From contig NZ_JBHYDW010000034.1 of the NCBI RefSeq assembly GCF_051860475.1, positions 1-34,052 of the forward strand: DNA of 34,052 bases, in the 5' to 3' direction. Position numbers and translations under genes: made by a program. Position 1 is the first letter of the stretch. The number at the start of each line of letters is the position of its first letter. Below the pieces are notes generated by a model. It was not told where the DNA came from. It searched no databases and saw only the letters and a list, made by a program, of their open reading frames with translations. Shown piece by piece: positions 15,087-22,463 of the stretch. This DNA comes from Elioraea sp051860475 (GTDB lineage: Bacteria; Pseudomonadota; Alphaproteobacteria; Acetobacterales; Acetobacteraceae).

Positions 15087-16271
15087 CTACCCCAGCGGCA
15101 CCAGCCTGATCCGCCGCCCCTGCGCCGCCAGCGCCACACGCCCCGCCTTCAAGGCCAACGCGTCCTCGCCGAAGACCCGCCGCCGCCAGCCGTGCAGCGC
15201 CGGGATATCGGGCGCGTCCTCGCCGGCAAGCCGGTCGATGTCGTCGGACGCGGCCACCAGCTTCTGCGCCACGTGGTGCTCGTCGCACTTCGCCGCGAGC
15301 AGCACCTTCAGCAGCGCCACCAGCGCCGGGCTGGGGCGCACGCCGTTGCCACGCTCCGACGCCTCGGGCAGCGCGCTCTCGGGCAGCGCCTTGGCCTCGG
15401 CGATCGCGGCGAGCAGTGCCGCGCCAGCCTTGCCCTCCGCCACCGAGCGCGGAAAGCCGCGCGCGCGCGCGAGTTGCATCGGATCCACCGGCGCCTGCGC
15501 GGCGATCTCCAGCAGCGTCTCGTCCTTCACCAGCCGCTGGCGTGGGATGTTGATCCGCTGCGCCTCGCGCTCGCGCCAGGCCGCCACCGCGCGCAGCACG
15601 GCCAGGAATCGACGGTTGCCGCTGCGGCTCCGCAGCCTGATCCACGCCTCCTCGGGCTCGGTGCGATAGGTCGCCGGTTGCGCCAGCGCCGCCATCTCCT
15701 CCGCCACCCACTCAAGCCGCCCCTCCCGCTCGAGCCGCGCCTTCAGCTTCTCATAGACGCGCCGCAGATGTGTCACGTCGGCCGCGGCATAGGCCATCTG
15801 CTGCTGGGAAAGTGGCCGGGCGGACCAGTCGCTGAAGCGGAACGCCTTGTCGATCGAGGCACCGGCAAGCGCGCCCACCAGGGCGTCATAGCCCACCTGG
15901 TCGCCGAACCCGGCCACCATTGCCGCGATCTGGGTGTCGAACAGCGGCGTCGGCACACGCCCGGTCCGCAGCACGAAGATCTCGATGTCCTGCCGCGCGG
16001 CGTGGAACACCTTGGTCACAACCGGGTTGTCGAACAGCGCATAGAGTGGCGCGAGGTCGATCCCCGGCGCCTGCGCGTCGATCACGGCGACGTCTTCGGG
16101 CCCCGCGATCTGCACCACGCAGAGCTCGGGCCAGTAGGTGCGTTCGCGCATGAACTCGGTGTCGACCGTGACGAACTCGGCCGACGCGAGCCGCTCGCAC
16201 AGCGCGGCCAGCGCCTCGGTGGTCTCGATCAGGACAGGCGGGGGAAGGGCGGCCGTGGCGGGGACGTTCAT
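15087..16271 (-). CDS. rnd: Ribonuclease D
   Basis: 394 residues, the normal RNase D length. The N-terminal DEDD 3'-5' exonuclease domain shows FVTVDTEFMRERTYWPELC (33-51, with D37 and E39), VFHAARQDIEIF, PLFDTQIAAMVAGFGDQVGY and YAAADVTHLRRVYEKL, which supply the four acidic metal ligands and the Tyr of the DEDDy type. The HRDC domain follows (RRFLAVLRAVAAWREREAQ, INIPRQRLVKDETLLEIA). RNase D trims 3' ends of tRNA and other structured RNAs. ATG 16271 begins MNVPATAALPPPV; the frame stays open upstream into the metZ leader, but that stretch is low-complexity and not family-like. It is divergent from the metZ unit. Confidence 0.93.
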   Translation of the reverse strand: MNVPATAALPPPVLIETTEALAALCERLASAEFVTVDTEFMRERTYWPELCVVQIAGPEDVAVIDAQAPGIDLAPLYALFDNPVVTKVFHAARQDIEIFVLRTGRVPTPLFDTQIAAMVAGFGDQVGYDALVGALAGASIDKAFRFSDWSARPLSQQQMAYAAADVTHLRRVYEKLKARLEREGRLEWVAEEMAALAQPATYRTEPEEAWIRLRSRSGNRRFLAVLRAVAAWREREAQRINIPRQRLVKDETLLEIAAQAPVDPMQLARARGFPRSVAEGKAGAALLAAIAEAKALPESALPEASERGNGVRPSPALVALLKVLLAAKCDEHHVAQKLVAASDDIDRLAGEDAPDIPALHGWRRRVFGEDALALKAGRVALAAQGRRIRLVPLG

Positions 16272-16544
16272 ACCAGCCCCGCTTCTACACGCGGGGCCGC
16301 GCCGCACCAAGCGGCACGGCTGCCCTCCCTCCCGCGGCGGCGGCGGGGGGAGGGTTGGGGCAACGGCGGCCGATCCACGGCGCCCGACCCAGGCTCGCAT
16401 CGCGCGCCTCCGTCTCGGCTCCAGGGCAGAAGCGGCGGATGGGTGGTCCTGCCACGGGTTGTGGAGAGTGCGCTCATCCGGCGCATCGCCCTCACCCTGC
16501 TCCGCGCCCGAACGCGGTGGCCCCGGGTTCCGCTCATGCACCGC
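16272..16544. other. Intergenic region between rnd and the metZ promoter
   Basis: No gene is supported here; open frames are Arg/Pro/Ala-rich and unlike known proteins. It contains a GC-rich inverted repeat, CCCTCCC (16327-16333) with GGGAGGG (16348-16354), that resembles short interspersed palindromes of high-GC proteobacteria. I cannot test its copy number. The rnd promoter must lie in this stretch, but I see no convincing element. Confidence 0.4.
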
Positions 16545-16573
16545 TTGATTTCGCCCCTGCGCGGGAATAGGCA
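16545..16573 (+). promoter_or_regulatory. Promoter candidate for the metZ transcript
   Basis: TTGATT (16545-16550) and TAGGCA (16568-16573) with 17 nt between. Transcription would begin near 16580, about 14 nt before the first stem of the SAM-II riboswitch, as expected for a riboswitch-led transcript. The -10 is weak in sequence but the -35 and position fit. Confidence 0.4.
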
Positions 16574-16593
16574 TGGGGCGCGGGAAGACCCGC

Positions 16594-16680
16594 CCTCGTG
16601 ATTTGTCCGGCCGGCTTGCGGCGAGGTGAAACAAACGCGACGGGGGGCGATGGAGGTGCATCGCCGCCCGGCTAAAGAGG
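16594..16680 (+). ncRNA. SAM-II riboswitch
   Basis: The SAM-II core is readable. P1 is CCTCG (16594-16598) paired with CGAGG (16622-16626). Loop 1 begins TGATTTGTCC (16599-16608), matching the family UGAUUU-N2-CC segment. GTGAAACAAA follows P1, and GGCTAAAGAGG (16670-16680) matches the 3' pseudoknot strand with its invariant GCUAAA. The structure is an H-type pseudoknot that binds S-adenosylmethionine and, in alphaproteobacteria, represses methionine-synthesis genes; metZ lies downstream as expected. Between the P1 3' side and the pseudoknot strand there is an inserted hairpin: GGCGATG (16646-16652) with CATCGCC (16659-16665), extended past one G-G mismatch by GGG/CCC. Minimal SAM-II RNAs lack this insert, though loop-3 insertions are tolerated in the family. 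Confidence 0.85.
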
Positions 16681-16685
16681 CCAGT

Positions 16686-16741
16686 GAACGGCGTGCCGTT
16701 CGCGTCTCCCAGGGCCGGACCCAACGGTGAGAGAGGGTCCG
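16686..16741 (+). promoter_or_regulatory. Structured metZ leader: two hairpins, ribosome site in the second
   Basis: Just after the riboswitch are GAACGG (16686-16691) with CCGTTC (16696-16701), and then GGACCC (16717-16722) with GGGTCC (16735-16740). The second stem directly abuts the metZ ATG at 16742 and includes the end of its ribosome site GAGAGAGGG (16729-16737). Folding could therefore limit ribosome entry. No U-run follows the first hairpin, so translational control looks more likely than termination. How SAM binding would change these folds is inference. Confidence 0.5.
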
Positions 16742-17965
16742 ATGACCGAACATCCCCGCCTGACCTATGCGCCGACGCGCCGTGCCGCCACCACCGCGGT
16801 CCGCGGCGGGCTGATGCGCAGCCCTCACGGCGAGACGTCGGAGGCGCTCTACCTCACCTCGGGCTTCGTCTATGACAATGCGGCGCAGGCCGAGGCGACG
16901 TTCCTCGGCGAGGCTGACCACTACCAGTACAGCCGCTTCGGCAACCCGACCGTGACGATGTTCGAGCAGCGCCTGGCCGCGCTCGAAGGCGCGGAGGCGT
17001 GCCGCGCCACCGCGACCGGCATGGCGGCCGTGAACGCCGCGCTGCTCGCGCATCTGAAGGCCGGCGACCGCGTGGTCGCGAGCCGCGCGCTGTTCGGCTC
17101 GTGCCACTGGATCGTCTCGACGCTGCTGCCGAAGTTCGGCATCAAGACCGTGTTCGTCGACGGCACCAACATCGTGCAGTGGCAGCAGGCGCTCTCCTGG
17201 CCGACCAATGCGGTGCTGCTGGAGACGCCGTCGAACCCGTGCCTCGACATCATCGACATCGAGCGCGTCGCGGCGCTGGCGCACGACGCGGGGGCGGTCG
17301 TGATGGTGGACAACGTGTTCGCCACCCCGTTGCTGCAGCGCCCCATCGAGTCGGGTGCCGACGTGGTGATCTACTCCGGCACCAAGCACATCGACGGCCA
17401 GGGACGCTGCCTCGGCGGCGCGGTGCTCGGACGCAGGCAGTGGATCGAGGAGACGCTGCAGCCGTTCATCCGCAACACCGGCCCCGCGATCAGCCCGTTC
17501 AACGCCTGGATCATGCTGAAGGGGCTTGAGACCCTGCCGGTGCGGCTGGAGGCGATGTGCCGCTCGGCCGCGCGCATCGCCGACCATCTCGCGGGCGAGC
17601 CGGGCGTGATCCGGGTGCTCTATCCCGCGCGCAGGGACCATCCACAGCATGCGTTGGCGATGCGGCAGATGTCCGCGGGCGGCACCGTGGTGAGCTTCGA
17701 CCTCGCCGGCGGCAAGGAGGCGGCGTTCCGCTTCATGGACGCGCTCTCCCTGATCGACATCAGCAACAACCTCGGCGATGCGAAGAGCCTGGCGACGCAC
17801 CCCGCCACCACCACGCATATGCGCATCGGCGCCGAGGAGCGCGCGCGGCTCGGCATCGGCGACGGGATGGTGCGGCTGTCGGTCGGGCTCGAGGACGTGC
17901 GCGACCTGATCGACGATCTCGGCCGTGCGCTGGCCGCCGCGAGCCTTGCCCGCGCGGCCGACTAG
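16742..17965 (+). CDS. metZ: O-succinylhomoserine sulfhydrylase
   Basis: A 407-residue PLP enzyme of the Cys/Met-metabolism family, making homocysteine from O-succinylhomoserine and sulfide in methionine synthesis. Blocks in order are YLTSGFVYDNAAQAEATF (37-54), YQYSRFGNPTVTMFEQRLA (61-79), ATATGMAAVNAALLAHLKAGD (89-109), ETPSNPCLDIIDI (161-173), VDNVFATPLLQRP with the PLP-ring Asp at D190, and YSGTKHIDGQGRCLGG with the Schiff-base lysine K215. ATTTHMRIG and VRLSVGLEDVRDLI close the active site. The preference for O-succinyl over O-acetyl homoserine is inferred from this RxxHPQHALAMRQMSAGG subgroup and the SAM-II leader. A GTG at 16727 is in frame, but ATG 16742 has the better ribosome site. 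Confidence 0.92.
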   Translation: MTEHPRLTYAPTRRAATTAVRGGLMRSPHGETSEALYLTSGFVYDNAAQAEATFLGEADHYQYSRFGNPTVTMFEQRLAALEGAEACRATATGMAAVNAALLAHLKAGDRVVASRALFGSCHWIVSTLLPKFGIKTVFVDGTNIVQWQQALSWPTNAVLLETPSNPCLDIIDIERVAALAHDAGAVVMVDNVFATPLLQRPIESGADVVIYSGTKHIDGQGRCLGGAVLGRRQWIEETLQPFIRNTGPAISPFNAWIMLKGLETLPVRLEAMCRSAARIADHLAGEPGVIRVLYPARRDHPQHALAMRQMSAGGTVVSFDLAGGKEAAFRFMDALSLIDISNNLGDAKSLATHPATTTHMRIGAEERARLGIGDGMVRLSVGLEDVRDLIDDLGRALAAASLARAAD

Positions 17966-17972
17966 CCAGGTC

Positions 17973-18000
17973 TTGCGCCGGGTCGCCGCGATGGCAGAGT
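17973..18000 (+). promoter_or_regulatory. Weak promoter candidate before the LysE-family gene
   Basis: TTGCGC (17973-17978), 16-nt spacer, CAGAGT (17995-18000), 28 nt before the LysE ATG, with GGAAGGA near 18016 as ribosome site. It resembles the pair before the DadA-like gene, but the -10 matches consensus at only three positions, and readthrough from metZ is also possible. Confidence 0.3.
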
Positions 18001-18028
18001 CACGCGATCGATCCGGAAGGACTGGTCA

Positions 18029-18646
18029 ATGACGATCGAGATCTGGCTCGCCTTCGTCGCGGCCTCCGCGGTGGTGCTCGCGATTCCGGGCCCGACCATC
18101 CTGCTGGTGATCGGCCAGTCGCTCGGCGCCGGGCGGCGCGGCGCCGCACCGCTGGTCGCCGGGGTGGCGCTCGGCGACCTCACCGCGATGACGCTGTCGC
18201 TCGCCGGGCTCGGCGCCGTGCTCGCCACCTCGGCGACCGCTTTCACCATCGTGAAGTGGCTCGGCGCGGCCTATCTGGTCTGGCTTGGCGTGACGCTGTG
18301 GCGCGCGAAGGTGCCAGAGCAGGGAGCGGCACCGGTCGCGTTGCCGGCGGCACGCGCGATGCGCGATGCCTATGTGGTGACCGCGCTCAACCCGAAGAGC
18401 GTCGCCTTCTTCGTCGCCTTCGTGCCGCAGTTCGTGGCCGCCGGGGCCGCTTTCGCGCCGCAGGCCGCGATCCTGATCGCGACCTTCGTCGTGCTGGCGG
18501 CGGCGAACGCCGCAGTCTACGCGCTGCTCGCCGGCCGGCTCGCGGGCACGGTGCGCCGCCCGGCCGTGCGCCGGCTGGTGAACCGCGCGGGCGGAACGAT
18601 GCTGATCGGCGCCGGGGTCGCCACCGCTGCAATGCGGCGCATCTGA
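18029..18646 (+). CDS. LysE/RhtB-family amino acid exporter
   Basis: 205 residues with five to six membrane helices. The family signature is at the N terminus: AIPGPTILLVIGQSLGAGRRGA, then GVALGDLTAMTLSLAGLGAVL, WLGAAYLVWLGVTLWR, and later ALNPKSVAFFVAFVPQFV, the conserved NPK motif of the second half. LysE/RhtB proteins export amino acids such as lysine, homoserine, threonine or leucine, driven by ion gradients. Position just after metZ would suit a homoserine or sulfur-amino-acid exporter, but no sequence feature fixes the substrate. It is followed within 3 nt by apaG. Confidence 0.9.
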   Translation: MTIEIWLAFVAASAVVLAIPGPTILLVIGQSLGAGRRGAAPLVAGVALGDLTAMTLSLAGLGAVLATSATAFTIVKWLGAAYLVWLGVTLWRAKVPEQGAAPVALPAARAMRDAYVVTALNPKSVAFFVAFVPQFVAAGAAFAPQAAILIATFVVLAAANAAVYALLAGRLAGTVRRPAVRRLVNRAGGTMLIGAGVATAAMRRI

Positions 18647-18649
18647 GGC

Positions 18650-19060
18650 ATGGCCGGCACAGGTGTCTACACCGAGGTCACGCGCGGCATCCGTGTCAGC
18701 GTGCGCACGCAGTTCCTCGATGAGCAGTCGGCCCCCGACGAGAGCCGCTTCGTCTGGGCCTATCGTGTCACGATCGGCAATGAAGGCGGCGAGACGGTGC
18801 AGCTGCTGCGCCGCACCTGGACCATCACGGATGCCGCGGGGCGCGTGCAGCGCGTGCACGGGCCGGGCGTGGTCGGCGAGCAGCCGGTGCTGGCGCCGGG
18901 CGAGCAGTTTGAGTACACCTCGGGCACGCCGCTCGGCACGCCGTCAGGGTTCATGGCCGGGCTCTACCATATGGTCGTGCGCGACACCGGCGAGATGTTC
19001 GACGTGGTGATCCCCACCTTCTCGCTGGACAGCCCGCACCAGCCGATCCGGCTGCACTGA
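18650..19060 (+). CDS. apaG: ApaG family protein
   Basis: 136 residues consisting of one ApaG/DUF525 beta-sandwich domain. Key segments are IRVSVRTQFLDEQS, RFVWAYRVTIGNEG, TVQLLRRTWTITDAAG, VHGPGVVGEQPVLAPGEQF, EYTSGTPLGTPSGFMAGLY and IPTFSLDSP near the end. ApaG was linked genetically to Co2+/Mg2+ handling; similar domains occur in some F-box proteins, and the biochemical function is unresolved. The start is 3 nt after the LysE-family stop. It ends 3 nt before the stop of the convergent patatin gene, leaving no room for a separate terminator. Confidence 0.95.
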   Translation: MAGTGVYTEVTRGIRVSVRTQFLDEQSAPDESRFVWAYRVTIGNEGGETVQLLRRTWTITDAAGRVQRVHGPGVVGEQPVLAPGEQFEYTSGTPLGTPSGFMAGLYHMVVRDTGEMFDVVIPTFSLDSPHQPIRLH

Positions 19061-19063
19061 CGA

Positions 19064-20116
19064 TCAGAGATAGCGCGCGCGGACGTCCACCGAGGACTCG
19101 TTCCCGATCCGGTCGAACGAGGATGTGAGCCAGGCGCGCGCCGCCTCGCGGCCAAGCTCGCGCAGTTCGCTCAGGAAGCCGATATCGCCGTTGAACTTGG
19201 TCGAGACGTTGAACCGCGCCATCGCGTCCTCGGCGTTGATGCTGTGGATGTTCAGTCGCTTGTAGCGCGCAGGATCGACGGCACCCTGATCCAGCAGCTT
19301 CTGCACGAAGGCGATCGCGCGCATCTCCGACATCAGCGCGGTGTTGAAGCTGATCTCGTTGATCCGGTTGATGATCTCGGGCGCGGTCGCGGGCACGTCG
19401 GGGCGATGGATCGGGTTGATCTCCACCACGACGATGTCGGGCGCGGTGCAGTGGTAGACCATCGGCCAGAGCGCAGGGTTGCCCATGTAGCCGCCGTCCC
19501 AGTACGCCTCGCCCTCGATCTCCACCGCGCGGTAGAGATGCGGCAGGCAGGCCGAGGCGAGCAGCGCGTCGATCGTCACCTCGCGCTCGGTGAACACGCG
19601 GTTGCGCCCGGTGCGCACATTGGTGGCACTGATGAACAGCCGGTGCTGCGTGCAGCCGTGCAGGGTGCCGGGATCGACGAGGTCCTCGATGATGTCGCGC
19701 AGCGGATTGAGATCGAACGGGTTGAACTGCATCGGCGCCAGCGTGCGCGTCACCGCATCGAAGGCGAGGTAGCCCGCGGTGAAGGTCAGATCGTAGCCGT
19801 ACAGGAAGCGCTCAACCGGGTTCGGCCGGAGCGCCGAGCTCGCGAAGGCGTCGGCGATCCGGCTCCAGAAGTCCGCGAGCTTTCCGCGCGCGGCGTCCCG
19901 TCCGCCCTCGACCAGCCCCTGCACCACCAGGGCCGCATTCATCGCTCCCGCGGAGGTGCCGGAGAGGCCGTCGAAGGTGAGCCGTCCATCCGCCAGCAGA
20001 TGATCCAGCACGCCCCAGGTGAACGCCCCGTGAGCACCCCCGCCCTGCAGCGCGACATTGACGGTCTTCGTGTTCGCACCCGCCGCGCCCGGCTTCGGCG
20101 CGTCGCGCGGGATCAA
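19064..20116 (-). CDS. Patatin-like phospholipase
   Basis: About 350 residues with a complete patatin domain. The oxyanion loop is LQGGGAHGAFTWGVLDHLL (from residue 23), the nucleophile elbow GTSAG (53-57, Ser55), and the catalytic Asp lies in DGGYMGNPALWP (D207). Patatins are Ser-Asp lipid acyl hydrolases. The frame is open far upstream, but residues before LIPRDAPKPG are nonsense in this phase and belong to the neighbouring gene in another frame. The most economical start is TTG 20116, whose last two bases begin the upstream TGA (TTGA), giving 4-bp coupling; no ATG occurs before the active site and no clear ribosome site is visible. No signal peptide is seen, so it is probably cytoplasmic. 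Confidence 0.85.
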   Translation of the reverse strand: MIPRDAPKPGAAGANTKTVNVALQGGGAHGAFTWGVLDHLLADGRLTFDGLSGTSAGAMNAALVVQGLVEGGRDAARGKLADFWSRIADAFASSALRPNPVERFLYGYDLTFTAGYLAFDAVTRTLAPMQFNPFDLNPLRDIIEDLVDPGTLHGCTQHRLFISATNVRTGRNRVFTEREVTIDALLASACLPHLYRAVEIEGEAYWDGGYMGNPALWPMVYHCTAPDIVVVEINPIHRPDVPATAPEIINRINEISFNTALMSEMRAIAFVQKLLDQGAVDPARYKRLNIHSINAEDAMARFNVSTKFNGDIGFLSELRELGREAARAWLTSSFDRIGNESSVDVRARYL

Positions 20117-20940
20117 GGCACGAAGCTCGACGGCGGCGTTGTCGGCGGCGTTGTCGGCGGCGGCGTCGACGACGGGGTTGGTGCCGGTGGGTCGGTCCGG
20201 CGCAGTCCGCCGAACGCGCCGGGGTCGAACGCCGGGAACCCGGGCATCCGCCCCGCCTGGCGCCGGCGCAGCGGCGCATCGGAGCCGGCGCCGAAGGTGA
20301 TGCGGAGACCGATCAGGCCGATCAGGTACCCGTCCGGGCCGCCGGCGCCGTCGATCGTCAGGCCCATGTTGCGTGGCAGGAACGGCGGCACCCACTCCAG
20401 GTTGGCGAAGCCGACCGCGCGCCTGTTCTGGCCACCGACGCCTCCGGTGAGGCCGAGATCGTCGCCGGCGTAGAACGAGACCGCGCCGACGCCGAACAGG
20501 CCCGACCGGATGCCGACCGAGCCGCGGTCGCCGACCAGGTAGCCGGTCTCGCCACGGAGCGTGAACGCGCCGAGATGATACTCGCCGCGGAGGCCGTACC
20601 GGCGTTGCAACAGATTCTCCTTCTCGGAGGCCTCGATGAACACCCCCGCGAGCCCACGCGCCGGCGACGACCACCAGAGCTGCAGGCGCCCGCCCTTGCC
20701 GTCCGAGCCGCCATAGGCGCTGCCCTGGCCCTCGCCCTGGACGGTCAGGCCGGGGCCGAAATCGAGCGACAAGGTGCCGTCGAGCAGGCCGGCGCCGGTC
20801 TGTCCGGCCGTGTTGCTGTCGGCACCGCCACCGCGCGGCCAGAGCGAGCCGCCGAGCGCGTCGAGCAGCAAGCTGTCCTGGGCCGCGGCCGGCGGGACGG
20901 TGAGGCTCAACGCAAGCGCAAGGCAGGTCCAGCGGCGCAT
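20113..20940 (-). CDS. Exported beta-rich protein, probably outer-membrane, unknown function
   Basis: 275 residues with a clean signal peptide (MRRWTCLALALSL ... AAA before QDSLLL). Residues about 30-235 alternate Gly/aromatic and polar residues in short strand-like repeats, for example GTLSLDFGPGLTVQGEGQGS, GRLQLWWSSPARGLAGVFIEA, YGLRGEYHLGAFTLRGETGY and GFANLEWVPPFLPRN, typical of an outer-membrane beta-barrel or beta-helix. The end is unusual: a Pro/Thr/Ser-rich tail (PAPTPSSTPPPTTPPTTPPS) encoded by 12-bp tandem repeats, with no terminal aromatic barrel signal. No family is recognised. A strong promoter lies upstream, and its stop overlaps the patatin start, so the pair is coupled. Confidence 0.72.
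   Translation of the reverse strand: MRRWTCLALALSLTVPPAAAQDSLLLDALGGSLWPRGGGADSNTAGQTGAGLLDGTLSLDFGPGLTVQGEGQGSAYGGSDGKGGRLQLWWSSPARGLAGVFIEASEKENLLQRRYGLRGEYHLGAFTLRGETGYLVGDRGSVGIRSGLFGVGAVSFYAGDDLGLTGGVGGQNRRAVGFANLEWVPPFLPRNMGLTIDGAGGPDGYLIGLIGLRITFGAGSDAPLRRRQAGRMPGFPAFDPGAFGGLRRTDPPAPTPSSTPPPTTPPTTPPSSFVP
20132..20167 (-). repeat. 12-bp tandem repeat coding for the Pro/Thr tail
   Basis: On the plus strand GGCGGCGTTGTC occurs at 20132-20143 and 20144-20155, with a variant GGCGGCGGCGTC at 20156-20167. Read on the minus strand it encodes the repeated Thr/Pro residues at the end of the exported beta-rich protein. Such repeats can change copy number by slippage, which would vary tail length in 4-residue steps without shifting frame. 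Confidence 0.7.
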
Positions 20941-20966
20941 CGTGTCCTCCACGGAGCCTCGGCTCC

Positions 20967-20995
20967 GGATAGACCCGAGGGCGCCGCCAGCGCAA
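20967..20995 (-). promoter_or_regulatory. Promoter and leader hairpin of the beta-rich protein/patatin pair
   Basis: On the minus strand TTGCGC (20995-20990) and CTATCC (20972-20967) have exactly 17 nt between. Directly after the -10, GGAGCC (20966-20961) and GGCTCC (20958-20953) form a perfect stem at the predicted 5' end of the RNA, ahead of a GGAGGA ribosome site and ATG 20940. A 5'-terminal stem commonly stabilises mRNA. It also shows the pair can be transcribed independently of the flavoprotein gene upstream. Confidence 0.5.
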
Positions 20996-21014
20996 GCGCG
21001 CCGTGACCGGCCCG

Positions 21015-22463
21015 TCAGCCGAGCCGGCGCAGCAGTGAGACGATCCGTTTGGTCATCGGCGCGAACAGCTTCGGCACGAACGCCTGGCCGGCGGCGCGCT
21101 TGCTTGCCTCGGACAGCGTCGGGTAGGGCGCGATCATGCCGGCCACCGTCGAGAGCTTCGTGCCGGTCGTGATCGCGAGCCCCCACATCCCGATCATCTC
21201 GCCCGCGTGCGGGGCGAGGATGCCGGCGCCGAGGATCTTCCCCTTCGGCGTGGCGACGACCTTGACCAACCCGCGCGTGCTTCCCTCGGTGATCGCGCGG
21301 TCGTTCTCGGCGAGCGGCCAGCGCAGAATCACGAGGTCGCGGTGCCCGGCCGCGCGCGCCTCCTCCTCGGTCATGCCGACCTGGGCGAGTTCCGGCTCGA
21401 TGTAGGTCACGCGCGGCAGGGCGGCGTAGTCGACTTTGGCCGGCAGGCGGAACAGGGCCGAGCGGATCACGATCCCGGCGTGGTAGCTGCCGACATGGGT
21501 GAACTGGCGCGGTCCGATCCCGTCGATGTCGGCGATGTCGCCGATCGCATACACCTTGCGGTTGCTGACGCTGCGCAGACCGCGATCGACCTTGACACCG
21601 AGCTTCGTCGTCTCGATCCCGGCCTGGCCGAGATCGAGCGTATCGAGATTGGGCCGACGCCCGGCCGCGACCAGCAGGTGGGAACCCTCGATACGCTCCT
21701 CGCGTCCCTCGCCCGCGTCGAGCACGACCACGATCGCGCCCTCGCCACCCTCGACGCGCGCGATCTTCACGCCGTCGCGCAGCACGATCCCCTCGTCCTT
21801 GAGCGCGAGCAGCGCGCCCTCGGCGAGCTCCGCGTCGTCGCGGCCGAGCATCCTGGCGACTTCGAGCACCGTGACCTCGGAACCGAGTCGGCGATGCGCG
21901 AAGGCCATCTCCAACCCGATCGGGCCCCCGCCGATCACGAACAGATGGCCCGGGCGGACGCGGTTCTCCCACAGCGTCTCGTTGGTGAAGTGGGGCACCG
22001 TGTCGAGCCCGGGGATCGGCGGCACGGCGGCGCGCGCGCCGGCCGCGACGACGACGCGCCGCGCCTTCAGCGTCATGCCGTTCACCGCCACCATGTCACG
22101 GCCGGTGAAGCGCGCCTCGCCGCGGATCACGGTCGCGCCGAGCCCGGTGAAGCGCTCCTCACTGTCGTTCGGCGCGATCTCGGCGATCGCGTGGTGCACG
22201 TGATCGAGCACGCGCGAGAACTCGATCTGCGGCTGGCCGGCGGTGACACCGTACCGCGGCGCGGCGCGGATCGCGGCGGCGTGGTGCGCGGCGGCGAGCA
22301 GCGCCTTGGAGGGCACGCAGCCGAAATTGAGGCAGTCCCCGCCCATGTGGTTGCGCTCGATCAGCGCGACCGGCACACCGAGCTGGGCGGCGACCGCGGT
22401 GACGGACAGCCCCGCCGCGCCGGCGCCGATCACGACCAGGTCGAACTCGCGGCGCTCAGGCAT
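21015..22463 (-). CDS. FAD-dependent pyridine nucleotide-disulfide oxidoreductase (MerA/Lpd-like)
   Basis: 482 residues of the glutathione reductase/lipoamide dehydrogenase family. The FAD site is VIGAGAAGLSVTAVAAQLG, the redox-active disulfide GGDCLNFGCVPSK (C44, C49), the NAD(P) site FVIGGGPIGLEMAFAHRRLG, and the second FAD site YAIGDIAD. In lipoamide dehydrogenases and glutathione reductases the C-terminal active site is HPT-x-SE with a catalytic His; here the sequence is APYPTLSEASKRAAG with Tyr447 in place of that His, which recalls mercuric reductase (PYLTMVE). The C-terminal paired cysteines of true MerA are absent. So a lipoyl or mercury role is unlikely; the substrate is unknown. The start overlaps the stop of the VTT membrane protein by 8 bp, a pairing known in many proteobacteria. 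Confidence 0.88.
   Translation of the reverse strand: MPERREFDLVVIGAGAAGLSVTAVAAQLGVPVALIERNHMGGDCLNFGCVPSKALLAAAHHAAAIRAAPRYGVTAGQPQIEFSRVLDHVHHAIAEIAPNDSEERFTGLGATVIRGEARFTGRDMVAVNGMTLKARRVVVAAGARAAVPPIPGLDTVPHFTNETLWENRVRPGHLFVIGGGPIGLEMAFAHRRLGSEVTVLEVARMLGRDDAELAEGALLALKDEGIVLRDGVKIARVEGGEGAIVVVLDAGEGREERIEGSHLLVAAGRRPNLDTLDLGQAGIETTKLGVKVDRGLRSVSNRKVYAIGDIADIDGIGPRQFTHVGSYHAGIVIRSALFRLPAKVDYAALPRVTYIEPELAQVGMTEEEARAAGHRDLVILRWPLAENDRAITEGSTRGLVKVVATPKGKILGAGILAPHAGEMIGMWGLAITTGTKLSTVAGMIAPYPTLSEASKRAAGQAFVPKLFAPMTKRIVSLLRRLG

Noticed and set aside
16323..16354. GC-rich inverted repeat as a terminator
   Set aside because: It lies upstream of both divergent genes, not after a gene, and has no U-tract. 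It could be an interspersed palindrome, but copy number cannot be judged from one window.
16272..16724. 151-residue N-terminal extension of RNase D
   Set aside because: It would run antisense through the SAM-II riboswitch and metZ promoter, has no family similarity, and the standard RNase D length is reached from ATG 16271.
20117..20995. Extension of the patatin gene upstream to 20995
   Set aside because: The extra residues are Arg-rich nonsense, while the other phase encodes a signal peptide and beta-rich protein. A frameshifted fusion remains possible and is listed as a finding.
21015..22463. Mercury resistance gene (merA)
   Set aside because: The Tyr in PYPTLSE recalls MerA, but the C-terminal Cys pair and any merR/merT/merP neighbours are missing.
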